Assembly: GCA_024692715.1 (NCBI GenBank)
Contig: JAILMH010000070.1
Coordinates: 1 to 39,722, forward strand
Direction: 5' to 3'
DNA from: Lachnospiraceae bacterium
GTDB taxonomy: Bacteria > Bacillota > Clostridia > Lachnospirales > Lachnospiraceae
DNA length: 39,722 nucleotides
Shown: in pieces, positions 1-7,576 of the stretch
Numbering within the stretch: the first letter of the stretch is position 1
Layout: each line of letters begins with the position of its first letter
Notes under the pieces: generated by a model
What the model saw: only the letters and a program-made list of their open reading frames with translations
What the model was told of the DNA's origin: nothing
Databases searched by the model: none
Made by a program: the position numbers and the translations under genes

Positions 1-558
1 CTGCATTTCGTCGCCCTCTTCTGTATATACGTCAAAGGTTCCTGTCACAGTTATCTCAGACATTTCCTCAGGGTATTCATCAGGATATACATGGCTTCCG
101 TCATCCCAGACAAATTCCATACCATTCTGACAGCACCCCAATGCATCACTGATTATACAGTAAAAGTAATTCTTTTTTGTCTTTTCTGAGTTGGCCACAT
201 AATATGTTCCCCGTATCCGCACTTTCTTTCCGATGTAATCACTGGGATTTAACATCATCTGATATACTGTGGCGTAAACCATGTCCGCATCCATATCAAG
301 AAGATCATAGTCGATACCATCCGCACTGGCGGTTTCGGTTTTCTGCCTCTCAGCAACACTTTCCGGTGTAGGATTGAGCTCTTCTGCAGCAGAAGAATCT
401 GCCTCAGTGCTTCCTGCATCCGCTGCAGCAATCTGCTCGTCTATTGCCGACTGGACCTTATTTTCCTGTTCAACACGAGTTGATGCAGCTGTACCGCTTC
501 CACAGCCTGTAAGTATTACAACTGCCATCAAAACAGCTGCCCTCTTCATTTCTCTCAT
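1..558 (-). CDS. Partial lipoprotein with OB-fold-like C-terminal domain, last visible gene of the zinc operon
   Basis: The C-terminus runs off the left edge; about 186 residues are visible. The ATG at 558 follows a GGAAGAGG ribosome site at good spacing and lies 4 bp after the znuB stop. Residues 1-19 form a lipoprotein signal (ILTGC, lipidated Cys 19). A Ser/Ala/Glu-rich linker follows, then a domain from about residue 95 with 'PSDYIGKKVRIRGTYYV', a 'DALGCCQNGMEFVW' segment and 'SEITVTGTFDVY'. This beta-rich pattern resembles the OB-fold-like domain of the DUF1980/TIGR03943 type, which I recall beside zinc-regulated genes; that match is from memory and moderate. Inferred role: an envelope protein co-regulated with zinc uptake. 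The adjacent Cys-Cys pair could bind metal, but this is not shown. Confidence 0.7.
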   Translation of the reverse strand, partial: MREMKRAAVLMAVVILTGCGSGTAASTRVEQENKVQSAIDEQIAAADAGSTEADSSAAEELNPTPESVAERQKTETASADGIDYDLLDMDADMVYATVYQMMLNPSDYIGKKVRIRGTYYVANSEKTKKNYFYCIISDALGCCQNGMEFVWDDGSHVYPDEYPEEMSEITVTGTFDVYTEEGDEMQ

Positions 559-562
559 CGCT

Positions 563-1408
563 TCATCCTCTTCCAAGTGCCTTTCCAGCCACACTGTGGG
601 CTGCGAAAATTATCATATCCAATATAACTATTGTAGCACCGACAGGTGTAGATGCCAAAATCGAAATAATAATTCCGAATGCTGCACCCACCACCGATAC
701 GACTGCTGAATATATAATAACGCTCCTGAAGCTGTTAAAGATCCTCATGGCCGAAAGGGCCGGGAAAACAAGAAGAGCCGTTATCAGGAGCGAACCTACG
801 AGATTCATCGCTAAAACGATGATTATCGCAGTGATCACAGCGATCAGCGTCTGATAACCGTCTGCATTTATACCTGTCGCCTTTGCATAGCTTTCATCAA
901 AGGTCACAGCAAATATCCTGTTATAAAAGACCACGAATACTATCACTGTGATAGCTGACATTATCATACAGATCATTACTTCATCCTGACTTAATGTAAG
1001 GATCGAAGTCGAACCAAAAAGTGTCGTGCAGACATCTCCCGAAATATTTGCAGAAGTTGAAAAAACATTCATTACAAGATAACCGACTGCAAGTGCTCCT
1101 ACCGAGAGCATTGCCAGTGCAGCATCTCCTCTTACCTTTGCGTTCCCGCCATTTTTCAAAAGGATGATCGCGGCAATTATCGTCACAGGCATTATAAATA
1201 TCGTATCATTGGCAAGTTTCAATATCGTTCCTACCGCCATTGCTCCAAACGCCACATGCGAAAGGCCATCTCCAATATATGAAAAGCGTCTGAGTACCAG
1301 GATCACGCCAAGAAGTGATGAACAGAGCGCTATAAGCACCCCGACCAGCAGCGCATACCTTACAAATGGATAATTAAAGTAAAATTGTAGTTTAGCTAGC
1401 TGCTCCAT
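563..1408 (-). CDS. znuB: Zinc/manganese ABC transporter permease (ZnuB/AdcB type)
   Basis: 281 residues with eight or nine hydrophobic segments and the ABC-3 family pattern, including 'RRFSYIGDGLSHVAFGAMAVG' near residue 41 and 'LLITALLVFPALSAMRI' near residue 207. It forms the membrane channel of a metal importer with the ATPase and binding protein encoded just upstream. The ATG at 1408 lies inside the 3' end of znuC (17-bp overlap), which indicates translational coupling. Length is normal for the family. Zinc rather than manganese is inferred from the co-operonic Fur-family regulator and the acidic/His loop of the binding protein. Confidence 0.93.
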   Translation of the reverse strand: MEQLAKLQFYFNYPFVRYALLVGVLIALCSSLLGVILVLRRFSYIGDGLSHVAFGAMAVGTILKLANDTIFIMPVTIIAAIILLKNGGNAKVRGDAALAMLSVGALAVGYLVMNVFSTSANISGDVCTTLFGSTSILTLSQDEVMICMIMSAITVIVFVVFYNRIFAVTFDESYAKATGINADGYQTLIAVITAIIIVLAMNLVGSLLITALLVFPALSAMRIFNSFRSVIIYSAVVSVVGAAFGIIISILASTPVGATIVILDMIIFAAHSVAGKALGRG

Positions 1409-2111
1409 CGTGTTCCATCTCCTCTATTTCCTGAAACAGTTTCCATTTTTCACTGTTCATGTACTCTATCTTTGATCCAAAAAAGTTGTGGCTTCTGTCC
1501 ACATGCAAAATATGATCCGCATGCTCAATAGCAGCAAGATCGTGAGTTATCATTATGATCGCCACACCGGCTCTGTTGAGCTCATCTGTAATTTCATAGA
1601 GCTGAGCTGCAGCGCTGGGGTCAAGCCCTGTGATAGGCTCATCTAAAAGAAGTATCTTATCTGTTCCCGAAAGTGCCCTTGCAAGCAGAGTTCTCTGCTG
1701 CTGACCGCCGGAAAGACTTCTGAAGCTTCTGTTTCTAAGCTCCCAGATACCAAGTTCTTCTATATTTTTATAAGCCCGCTCTTTCTGGGCGCGGGAATAA
1801 AACAATCTTCTGCTTCCGGCCTGGGTTCCGGAAAGTACCACTTCCTTCACCGATGCCGGAAAATCCTTCTGGGTATCTGTTCTCTGCGGCAGATACCCGA
1901 TCTCGTAGCTTTTAAGGCCATCACCGGTAACGATCTCTCCTCCCACAGGCGGCTGAAGGTTCAAAAGAGTGCGCATAAGTGTACTCTTACCCGCGCCATT
2001 TGTACCAACGATGCAAAGATAATCTCCCTTTCCAACTGTGAAATTTATTCCGGATGCAACCGCAGTCTTATTATAGCCAACTGCAAGATCCTTACAGGTA
2101 ATATAAGCCAT
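1392..2111 (-). CDS. znuC: Zinc ABC transporter ATP-binding protein (ZnuC/AdcC type)
   Basis: 239 residues with a complete ABC ATPase set: Walker A 'GTNGAGKST' at about 37-45, Q-loop 'LPQRT', signature 'LSGGQQQR' near 133, Walker B 'ILLLDEP' near 153 and the switch His in 'MITHD' near 187. It energises metal uptake through ZnuB. The ATG at 2111 has an AAAGGA ribosome site and lies 16 bp after the znuA stop; the 3' end overlaps znuB. No odd features. Confidence 0.93.
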   Translation of the reverse strand: MAYITCKDLAVGYNKTAVASGINFTVGKGDYLCIVGTNGAGKSTLMRTLLNLQPPVGGEIVTGDGLKSYEIGYLPQRTDTQKDFPASVKEVVLSGTQAGSRRLFYSRAQKERAYKNIEELGIWELRNRSFRSLSGGQQQRTLLARALSGTDKILLLDEPITGLDPSAAAQLYEITDELNRAGVAIIMITHDLAAIEHADHILHVDRSHNFFGSKIEYMNSEKWKLFQEIEEMEHDGAAS

Positions 2112-2127
2112 TTTATTTCCTTTCGCC

Positions 2128-3201
2128 TTAGTTCAAGGCTTTCTTAAGTGTTTCAAGATTGTCAGTCATTGTTCCGAGATATGTCTTGCCATTTTCGATA
2201 TCCTCTGAAGAAACTGACTGAAGTGAATCCATAACAAGGATCTCCTGATCCTTTGTCTTTGTATTTTCTTTTATCGTATTTGCGATCTTCTGATCTGAAT
2301 TTTCTATTGTAAGAATTGCCGGAAGTCCAAGCTCATCAACCTTTCCTGCAAGGAAACTGATCGTTTCAAAACTTGCCTCACTCTCTGCGCTGCATCCGAC
2401 AAATGCTGCATAATACTTGATTCCGTAATCATCCACAAGGTAACGGAATGGGAAACGGTCTCCGAAGAGCACTGTATCAAAACTTCCTGCCTCTACTGCC
2501 TCTGCATACTTTACATCAAGTGCTGAGAGCTTTTCATTATACGCATCTGCGTTATCACTGATCTTCTGTGCATCTGCAGTATCTATAAGCTCGATCTTAT
2601 CTGCAATATCAGTTACGATAGTCTGTGCATTTTTAAGAGAAAGCCATACGTGCTCGTCATATTCGATCTCTTCCTCTTCGCCTTCACCTTCGTGCTCTTC
2701 CTCTTCAGCCTGCATTCCTTCAACGACTTCCTCTTCCTTTGCCGTATCGCCTACAGCCTCAAGCATATTGACTGCCTGTATCTTAGAATTTGTCGCATTC
2801 TTAAGGGCATCCTCTACCCAGTCATCAGACTCTCCTCCGACATAAATGAAGAGATCAGCATCTCCGATCTTCATGATATCCTCAGCGCTTGGCTGGAAGC
2901 TATGAAGATCAGTACCATTATCCATAAGATATGTAACCTCAAACTTATCTGCCGCATCGCCTAAAATCTCTTTCACCCAGTCATACTGCGGAAATGTAGT
3001 ACATACAATGCTGTATTTCTCACTTCCGGAAGTCTCTGTAGAAGCAGTTTCTGCAGAAGCCGTATCTGATGCTGCAGCTGTCTCTGACGCTGTACTCTCT
3101 GTACTTCCCGCTGTTTCACCTGATGCCGCAGAGCCGCATCCTGTAAGCATCGCTGTACCCATCATCATCGCCATAAAAGCTGCCATTATTCTGTTTTTCA
3201 T
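2128..3201 (-). CDS. znuA: Zinc ABC transporter substrate-binding lipoprotein (ZnuA/AdcA, TroA superfamily)
   Basis: 357 residues. Signal peptide with lipobox LTGC (Cys 22), then a low-complexity Ser/Thr/Ala/Glu linker to about residue 60 and a TroA-type domain. Likely metal ligands are His 100 ('DLHSFQPS') and His 184 ('DEHVW'). Between them, residues 156-181 form a Glu-rich loop with one His, the position of the His-rich zinc-capture loop of ZnuA/AdcA. Oddity: the segment that usually holds the third ligand His reads 'FGDRFPFRY', with Asp 248 at about that place; Glu 300/Asp 303 sit near the fourth ligand. It captures metal outside the cell for ZnuB/ZnuC. The ribosome site is GGAGG, 12 nt before the ATG. 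Confidence 0.92.
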   Translation of the reverse strand: MKNRIMAAFMAMMMGTAMLTGCGSAASGETAGSTESTASETAAASDTASAETASTETSGSEKYSIVCTTFPQYDWVKEILGDAADKFEVTYLMDNGTDLHSFQPSAEDIMKIGDADLFIYVGGESDDWVEDALKNATNSKIQAVNMLEAVGDTAKEEEVVEGMQAEEEEHEGEGEEEEIEYDEHVWLSLKNAQTIVTDIADKIELIDTADAQKISDNADAYNEKLSALDVKYAEAVEAGSFDTVLFGDRFPFRYLVDDYGIKYYAAFVGCSAESEASFETISFLAGKVDELGLPAILTIENSDQKIANTIKENTKTKDQEILVMDSLQSVSSEDIENGKTYLGTMTDNLETLKKALN

Positions 3202-3263
3202 AATTTATTCAATCCTCCAAATCCGCATGATCATTTCATCTAAAATTATCCTCTATATGGGAT

Positions 3264-3557
3264 TTAATTCAGAAGCTCGACCTTAAGCGAAACCAGAGTA
3301 TTGCTGAATTTTCTTGAAAATAGCGCAGAATCACCATTGTCGCCAAAAGACATGAACAGTACGATAACTGCAGCAGCGACAGGAACTGCCTTTATTGTGT
3401 TAATAAAATCCGCCGCATTTTCCATTTCCCGGCATATAGGGCAGTCCTTACCACTACACTTATGGTTTGCATCATGGATAAGGAGCTGATAAGACATCAT
3501 TATAGTTATCAAAAGAAATGCACTTAATAAAACAGCAATAAGTCTATTCTTTTTCAT
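3264..3557 (-). CDS. Small Cys-rich membrane protein of the zinc operon
   Basis: 97 residues from the ATG at 3557, chosen because AAAGGAG lies about 9 nt upstream; an in-frame ATG at 3581 has no such site. The N-terminus is a hydrophobic segment (residues 5-26). It is followed by 'HDANHKCSGKDCPICREME', a His/Cys cluster that could bind a metal ion, then a second hydrophobic segment around 48-64 and a polar tail. It sits between the Fur-family gene and znuA with close spacing, so it is probably co-transcribed. I recall small proteins with this HxC-x4-CPIC pattern beside zinc genes in Clostridia, but know no assigned function. A metal-handling role at the membrane is inference. Confidence 0.75.
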   Translation of the reverse strand: MKKNRLIAVLLSAFLLITIMMSYQLLIHDANHKCSGKDCPICREMENAADFINTIKAVPVAAAVIVLFMSFGDNGDSALFSRKFSNTLVSLKVELLN

Positions 3558-3577
3558 GTCCCGTCGCTCCTTTCTAT

Positions 3578-3979
3578 TCATCGGCAGTTTTTACAAAGGC
3601 CTCCGATGGATGTGTTGCCGGCTTCGATCTTAAAGCCGTGTATAGTATCTACCATTTTTATAAATTCGCAGGCAAATTCATCTTCAAGATGAATCGTTGC
3701 TCCGCACTTTCTGCATCTTAAATGCAGATGACCGCTGCAATTTTCATGTTCACCGACATATTGATAACAAAAGCAGTCAGTGTCAGATGCCTTTAGCTTC
3801 AAAAGCTGCCCCGCCTCAGTCATTTTATCTAAATTTCTGTAAACCGTTGTAGGGTTTATCTTAAGCTTTTTTTCTTTAATATAATTGCAGATATCGCCTG
3901 CAGTAAAGGTTTTATCAGGATGCTCTGATGCATAAGTGCGCACCATATCAGCGCCCTTTGAATGATATTTTTTTTGCAT
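3578..3979 (-). CDS. zur: Fur-family metalloregulator, Zur-like
   Basis: 133 residues. The ATG at 3979 is preferred: it has GAGGG 10 nt upstream, and the longer TTG start at 4027 coincides with the predicted transcription start. An N-terminal winged helix includes 'TTVYRNLDKMTEAGQLLKL', the Fur DNA-recognition segment. The C-terminal dimerisation domain has 'GHLHLRCRKCG' and ends 'GLCKNC', giving the two CxxC pairs of the structural zinc site. First gene of the zinc-uptake operon, which argues for Zur rather than Fur or PerR. It probably represses its own operon through three palindromes around the promoter (4001-4085). Confidence 0.87.
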   Translation of the reverse strand: MQKKYHSKGADMVRTYASEHPDKTFTAGDICNYIKEKKLKINPTTVYRNLDKMTEAGQLLKLKASDTDCFCYQYVGEHENCSGHLHLRCRKCGATIHLEDEFACEFIKMVDTIHGFKIEAGNTSIGGLCKNCR

Positions 3980-4000
3980 AAATAAAATTCCCTCATTACT

Positions 4001-4017
4001 TTGCAACTCATTTGCAA
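4001..4017. promoter_or_regulatory. Zur-like operator A, downstream of the start point
   Basis: TTGCAA-CTCAT-TTGCAA, same arms and centre as operator B, 38 bp away centre to centre. It lies in the transcribed leader, about +10 to +26. Confidence 0.7.
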
Positions 4018-4033
4018 TTTCCTGCAAATAAAG

Positions 4034-4062
4034 ATTATATGCAACTCATTTGCATTTGTCAA
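4034..4062 (-). promoter_or_regulatory. Sigma-A promoter of the zur-znu operon
   Basis: On the minus strand TTGACA (4062-4057), a 17-nt spacer and TATAAT (4039-4034): a perfect consensus promoter. The start point would be near 4027, giving a leader of about 48 nt before zur. It lies just beyond the 3' end of the MATE gene, so the zinc operon is transcribed independently of it. Confidence 0.85.
4039..4055. promoter_or_regulatory. Zur-like operator B, fills the -35/-10 spacer
   Basis: Perfect inverted repeat ATGCAA-CTCAT-TTGCAT, 17 bp, the length and symmetry of Fur-family boxes. It occupies almost exactly the promoter spacer, so a bound repressor would block RNA polymerase. Confidence 0.75.
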
Positions 4063-4068
4063 TAAAAT

Positions 4069-4085
4069 TTGCAACTTATTTGCTT
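4069..4085. promoter_or_regulatory. Zur-like operator C, upstream of -35
   Basis: TTGCAA-CTTAT-TTGCTT, a slightly degenerate third copy, 30 bp from operator B. It overlaps the last codons of the MATE gene. Confidence 0.6.
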
Positions 4086-5374
4086 TTTATAAAAAGCGTG
4101 ACCATTATCGCTGTTATAAACTCGACCATAGGAACTGTAAGCCATATTCCGGTCATGCCAAAAAGCACTGAAAAAACAAATGCTATGATGACCACTCCTA
4201 CTAATCCTCTGAAAATAGATGAAAGAAAAGATTTCAGTGCCTGCTCTGTTGCTCCAAGATAGCCTATTCCCACTATATTAAAGCCTGAGAAAAGAAGGCA
4301 GAGGAAATAGAGTCTGAATCCGGAAACTGCGATTTCTGCCATTTCCGCATTTTTTTCACTGTTAAATATAGCTGTTATCTCTGCCGGGAAGATCATCATC
4401 ACAGCCAGCATGATCAATGCAGCGATTTCAGCCATTATCCAGGAATATTTAAGAATTTTCCCGGATGAATCGATCTCTCCCCGTCCATAAGTCTCGCTTA
4501 TGAGGGGCTGACCGCCCTGGGTGATTCCATTAAATATAGAAACCGTCACGATATATACATTTGCGATGACACCATAGGCAGCCACTCCATTATTACCGGT
4601 AAGCCTAAGTATAAGCGTATTAAACACCAGTAATATCACCGCACTGGAAATTTCTCCGATAAATGCAGAAAACCCGATCTTGCATGCTGTGATCTGCTTT
4701 TTCAATGACGGAATTGTCTTTTTAAGCTTCAGTGAAGCATCCTTCTTAAAAAAGTGTGTTATACAGATCAAAATACCGACTACCGGGGAAAATGCAGTCG
4801 CAAGGGCCGCTCCGGGCATTCCCATTCCAAGCGGAAACATAAGTATATAGTCAAAGATCACATTAAAGATACTGCTTGAAAATGTAGCGATCATGGCAGT
4901 TTTCGGATCATTGTCATTTCTGACAAAAGCTGCAACTACATAATTCCACATAAAGAAAGGAGCAAAGGACATAAATATCCTTGTGTACTGCGTTCCGACT
5001 ACTGTGATCGCCTCATCAGCACCCATAAACCTTAAGATCTTATCCGGGAAAAGCAAACCTGCCGCCATGAACGGAATGCTCAGGATAAAAGCAAATATAA
5101 GCGCATTTGCAAAGTAACTCTCAGCATTCTTTTTTCCCTGTGCTGTCATTATCTTATATTCTGTTGCGGAGCCCAACGCCGTCATACTTCCAAAGGCATA
5201 GATGATGTTGTAGATCGGGAGCACAAGGTTAAGGGCTGTGATACCTGCGGCTCCCTGCGCCTTTGATATAAAATAGGTGTCTGCGAGCACATAAGCAGAC
5301 ATCCCAAGCATTCCAAAAATATTCGGGACCACATAACCGAAAAACTGCGCCAGTAATGATTTCTCTTTTTTCAT
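4076..5374 (-). CDS. MATE family multidrug/guanidine-type efflux pump (MepA-like)
   Basis: 432 residues with about twelve membrane segments and the two-fold MATE pattern: 'PNIFGMLGMSAYVLADTYFI' near residue 16 and 'GDYILMFPLGMGMPGAA'-like 'DYILMFPLGMGMPGAALAT' near 170. Such pumps export cationic compounds in exchange for Na+ or H+. The ATG at 5374 follows AAAGGGG. Only about 36 nt separate the start from an upstream intrinsic terminator, so the promoter must lie beyond the terminator and the gene is governed by attenuation. A structured leader before a MepA-type MATE gene suggests control by guanidine (guanidine-IV class). Substrate otherwise unknown. Confidence 0.9.
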   Translation of the reverse strand: MKKEKSLLAQFFGYVVPNIFGMLGMSAYVLADTYFISKAQGAAGITALNLVLPIYNIIYAFGSMTALGSATEYKIMTAQGKKNAESYFANALIFAFILSIPFMAAGLLFPDKILRFMGADEAITVVGTQYTRIFMSFAPFFMWNYVVAAFVRNDNDPKTAMIATFSSSIFNVIFDYILMFPLGMGMPGAALATAFSPVVGILICITHFFKKDASLKLKKTIPSLKKQITACKIGFSAFIGEISSAVILLVFNTLILRLTGNNGVAAYGVIANVYIVTVSIFNGITQGGQPLISETYGRGEIDSSGKILKYSWIMAEIAALIMLAVMMIFPAEITAIFNSEKNAEMAEIAVSGFRLYFLCLLFSGFNIVGIGYLGATEQALKSFLSSIFRGLVGVVIIAFVFSVLFGMTGIWLTVPMVEFITAIMVTLFIKSK

Positions 5375-5404
5375 ATATATCCCCTTTAATCAATGGTTTA
5401 TTCT

Positions 5405-5465
5405 CACAAAGAAAAAGACGTTTACTCTTCCCTGCTAAGACCTATCGGAAAAAGTAAACGTCTTT
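5405..5465 (-). terminator. Intrinsic terminator/attenuator in front of the MATE gene
   Basis: Perfect 13-bp inverted repeat AAAGACGTTTACT (5414-5426) / AGTAAACGTCTTT (5453-5465) with a 26-nt loop that can pair further (UUUCC with GGGAA). On the minus strand it is followed by UUUUUCUUU. Its position, downstream of a promoter and just before the gene, makes it a regulated attenuator. Confidence 0.85.
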
Positions 5466-5515
5466 GACTGAACTACCCGGTGGCAGCTCACGACTTCTCT
5501 TATAAAATTCGTCGT
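5466..5515 (-). ncRNA. Candidate riboswitch aptamer in the MATE leader (guanidine-IV/mepA type?)
   Basis: The predicted transcript begins near 5514. It forms hairpin 1 (ACGAC 5515-5511 with GUCGU 5494-5490, large loop) and directly after it hairpin 2 (GAGCUGCC 5489-5482, loop ACCG, GGUAGUUC 5477-5470). The terminator arm follows at once. Two adjacent hairpins, a terminator and a MepA-like MATE gene match my recollection of the mepA motif, shown to be the guanidine-IV riboswitch in Clostridia. I cannot compare it with the consensus base by base, so the class is an inference. Confidence 0.5.
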
Positions 5516-5517
5516 TT

Positions 5518-5546
5518 AAAATAACATCTCAATATTTATATGTCAA
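5518..5546 (-). promoter_or_regulatory. Sigma-A promoter of the MATE gene
   Basis: Minus strand TTGACA (5546-5541), 17-nt spacer, TATTTT (5523-5518). It lies immediately after the corA stop codon and starts the structured leader. Confidence 0.8.
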
Positions 5547-5550
5547 TCCC

Positions 5551-6492
5551 TTAGAGCATCTTTTTCTTATGAAGGAGCATCATAAGAATAATGCAGATGA
5601 TGACAGTTATAAGGCCGATAATACCAAATCCATGCACCGTATGCGCCAAAGGCATCCATTTCTCATCCACATTCATTCCATACATTCCTGAGATCATCGT
5701 TGGAATAGCAAGTATGAGTGTTATCGAAGTAAGCCTTTTCATTACATTATTCAGCCTCATATTCATGACGTTTGAAAGAAGTTCTCTTGTTCCATCTATA
5801 ATATCACGGTAAATTGCCGTCATTTCTATAGCCTGCTGATTTTCGACTATTATATCGTCCAGAAGCTCTCTGTCTTCCGGGTACTGCTGAAGCCTGCTGT
5901 ATCTCGTAAGACGATTCATAACATTCCCGTTGCCACGTAGAGATGTGGCAAAGTAAACCAACGTAGACTCAAGCTCATGCAGTTTGATCAGATCCTCTTC
6001 ACTCTCGATCTTGTCAAGCTGCTCTTCTATCTCCGTTCTCTTTCTGTCAATATATGTAAGTGCTTTCTGATAAGAAAGCGACGTTCTGAGCATTATCTGA
6101 TAGACAAATCTGAGTTTCTTTTTTGTTGAAAAATCCCTGATCTGATTTCTTTCAAAAGCTTTTAAGACAGAAGCTTCTTCCGAACAGACTGTGATTATTT
6201 CATCCTGAGTCAAAATAAATCCCAACGGGATAGTGGTATATGATTCCTGACCGTGTCTTGTCTCAACCGCAGGGATATCCACAAGAATGAGCGTATATCC
6301 GTCCTGCAGCTCAATACGGTTTTTCTCTTCCGGGTCAATAGCTGCAAGAATATCTTCGAGATCTATGGAAAGCTCATCTGCAATGAACCTCGCCTCTTCT
6401 CTGGTAGGCTTTGTCATCTCTATCCAAGCGCCTTTTTTCGGTCCGTAAATTTCACTGAAATTCTGCTGCTCTGTAATAAAATAACGAATCAT
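5551..6492 (-). CDS. corA: CorA-family divalent cation transporter
   Basis: 313 residues from the ATG at 6492, chosen because AAAGGG lies about 9 nt upstream; a GTG extension to 6546 has no good site. A large soluble N-terminal domain with long helices (rich in charged residues around 140-210) is followed by two C-terminal membrane helices. The signature Gly-Met-Asn is in 'MYGMNVDEKW' between the helices, and the protein ends 'LLHKKKML'. CorA proteins are pentameric Mg2+ (sometimes Co2+/Ni2+ or Zn2+) channels. The gene has its own promoter and is probably monocistronic. Zinc transport by CorA relatives exists, but nothing here decides the metal. Confidence 0.9.
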   Translation of the reverse strand: MIRYFITEQQNFSEIYGPKKGAWIEMTKPTREEARFIADELSIDLEDILAAIDPEEKNRIELQDGYTLILVDIPAVETRHGQESYTTIPLGFILTQDEIITVCSEEASVLKAFERNQIRDFSTKKKLRFVYQIMLRTSLSYQKALTYIDRKRTEIEEQLDKIESEEDLIKLHELESTLVYFATSLRGNGNVMNRLTRYSRLQQYPEDRELLDDIIVENQQAIEMTAIYRDIIDGTRELLSNVMNMRLNNVMKRLTSITLILAIPTMISGMYGMNVDEKWMPLAHTVHGFGIIGLITVIICIILMMLLHKKKML

Positions 6493-6573
6493 ATCATTCT
6501 GCCCTTTTTCATCAAATATTCTGGTTATAACATCAGCAGATGACACATTATTTCTGCTTTTGAAGCCTATTAA

Positions 6574-6602
6574 AGTTTATCAATAGAAAGCATGTATGTC
6601 AA
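6574..6602 (-). promoter_or_regulatory. Sigma-A promoter of corA
   Basis: Minus strand TTGACA (6602-6597), 17-nt spacer, TAAACT (6579-6574), about 80 nt before the chosen corA start. Confidence 0.7.
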
Positions 6603-6652
6603 CGAATACATGTTTCCTCAAAAGCTTAAATCACAAAGCAGACAGCGATCAT

Positions 6653-7561
6653 TTATTTCTGGATATTTATGTAATCCATCAATGACATATCTTCCTTAAA
6701 AAACATTTTCTGGAATGTCCTGTAAAATTCTTCAGCCCCCTCAGAAACCCTTCTGTCCTGCCTTTTTATAAGACAGATACTGCTTGAGAAATTTTCCTCT
6801 GAAAGTCTTCTGAATGAAAGCTTATGGGAAAGCGGAAGTATCGACTCCGGAATGAGCGCCACTCCAAGGCCTGCCTCAGCCCACTGAAGGCTTGTCCTCG
6901 AATCATCATTGATACATAAAAAATCCACTTTGATCTTTTCGTGATCAATATTCTCCCGTATAAGCTTTTCCCATCTTCTGTATATTATCAGTGGCTTATC
7001 TTTAACATCCTTTATCATTATCTCCTCAGGAAGATGATCTATCATTTCAGGAAGTCCCGCTGCAACTATCCTGTCGTTGACCATGCTTACCACATCAAGT
7101 CCCTTTTTAGGGAAAGGGGTCCTGACTACTGCAAGCTCGATCTTCTGCTTTTCCATGGCCTTCAATAGCTCCAGTGTGTTGTCATCATACACCTTAAAGC
7201 TGATATTTTCGTGTTCTGCTCTAAATGCAGCGACGCCTCTGATAAACTCCTCACAGGTTCCGGAAGACGCGATTCCTAAGCGTATGCTTCCCTTTTTACC
7301 CGCTTTCAGGCTTTTCATATCATCTTCAGCTGAGGTCTTAAGCTCAACTATCTTCTGTGCATAATTATAAAGTACCCGGCCTGCGTCTGTTAAAGTTATC
7401 TGCCTTGCACCTCTTTCAAATAGCCTTATACCGCATTCATTTTCCAGATTTTTAAGCTGGATCGACACCGGTGGCTGTGACATGTGCAATCTTCTGGCTG
7501 CTCCTGATATGGTTCCTTCTTCAACCAGTGCTGCAAAAAAATAAAGCTGTTCCATTGTCAT
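6653..7561 (-). CDS. LysR-family transcriptional regulator
   Basis: 302 residues. The N-terminal winged helix (residues 1-60) has the classic 'GTISGAARRLHMSQPPVSIQLKNLENECGIRLFER', followed by a linker helix and a type 2 periplasmic-binding-like effector domain ('GSIRLGIASSG' near 90). The ATG at 7561 has GGAGG 7 nt upstream. It is the third gene of a run with the two ChrA genes, 15 bp after the second, so it probably controls them. The effector is unknown; chromate is only one possibility, since ChrA-type proteins in anaerobes may transport other anions. Confidence 0.9.
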   Translation of the reverse strand: MTMEQLYFFAALVEEGTISGAARRLHMSQPPVSIQLKNLENECGIRLFERGARQITLTDAGRVLYNYAQKIVELKTSAEDDMKSLKAGKKGSIRLGIASSGTCEEFIRGVAAFRAEHENISFKVYDDNTLELLKAMEKQKIELAVVRTPFPKKGLDVVSMVNDRIVAAGLPEMIDHLPEEIMIKDVKDKPLIIYRRWEKLIRENIDHEKIKVDFLCINDDSRTSLQWAEAGLGVALIPESILPLSHKLSFRRLSEENFSSSICLIKRQDRRVSEGAEEFYRTFQKMFFKEDMSLMDYINIQK

Positions 7562-7576
7562 AGCTGTACCTCCAAA

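Noticed and set aside
3980-4027. Longer N-terminus of the Fur-family regulator starting at a TTG (4027)
   Set aside because: 4027 coincides with the predicted transcription start and has no ribosome site; the ATG at 3979 has GAGGG and fits family length.
5466-5515. T-box, cobalamin or ZTP riboswitch in the MATE leader
   Set aside because: A GCCACCGGG stretch suggested these, but the T-box specifier region, B12 box or second ZTP domain are absent and the leader is too short.
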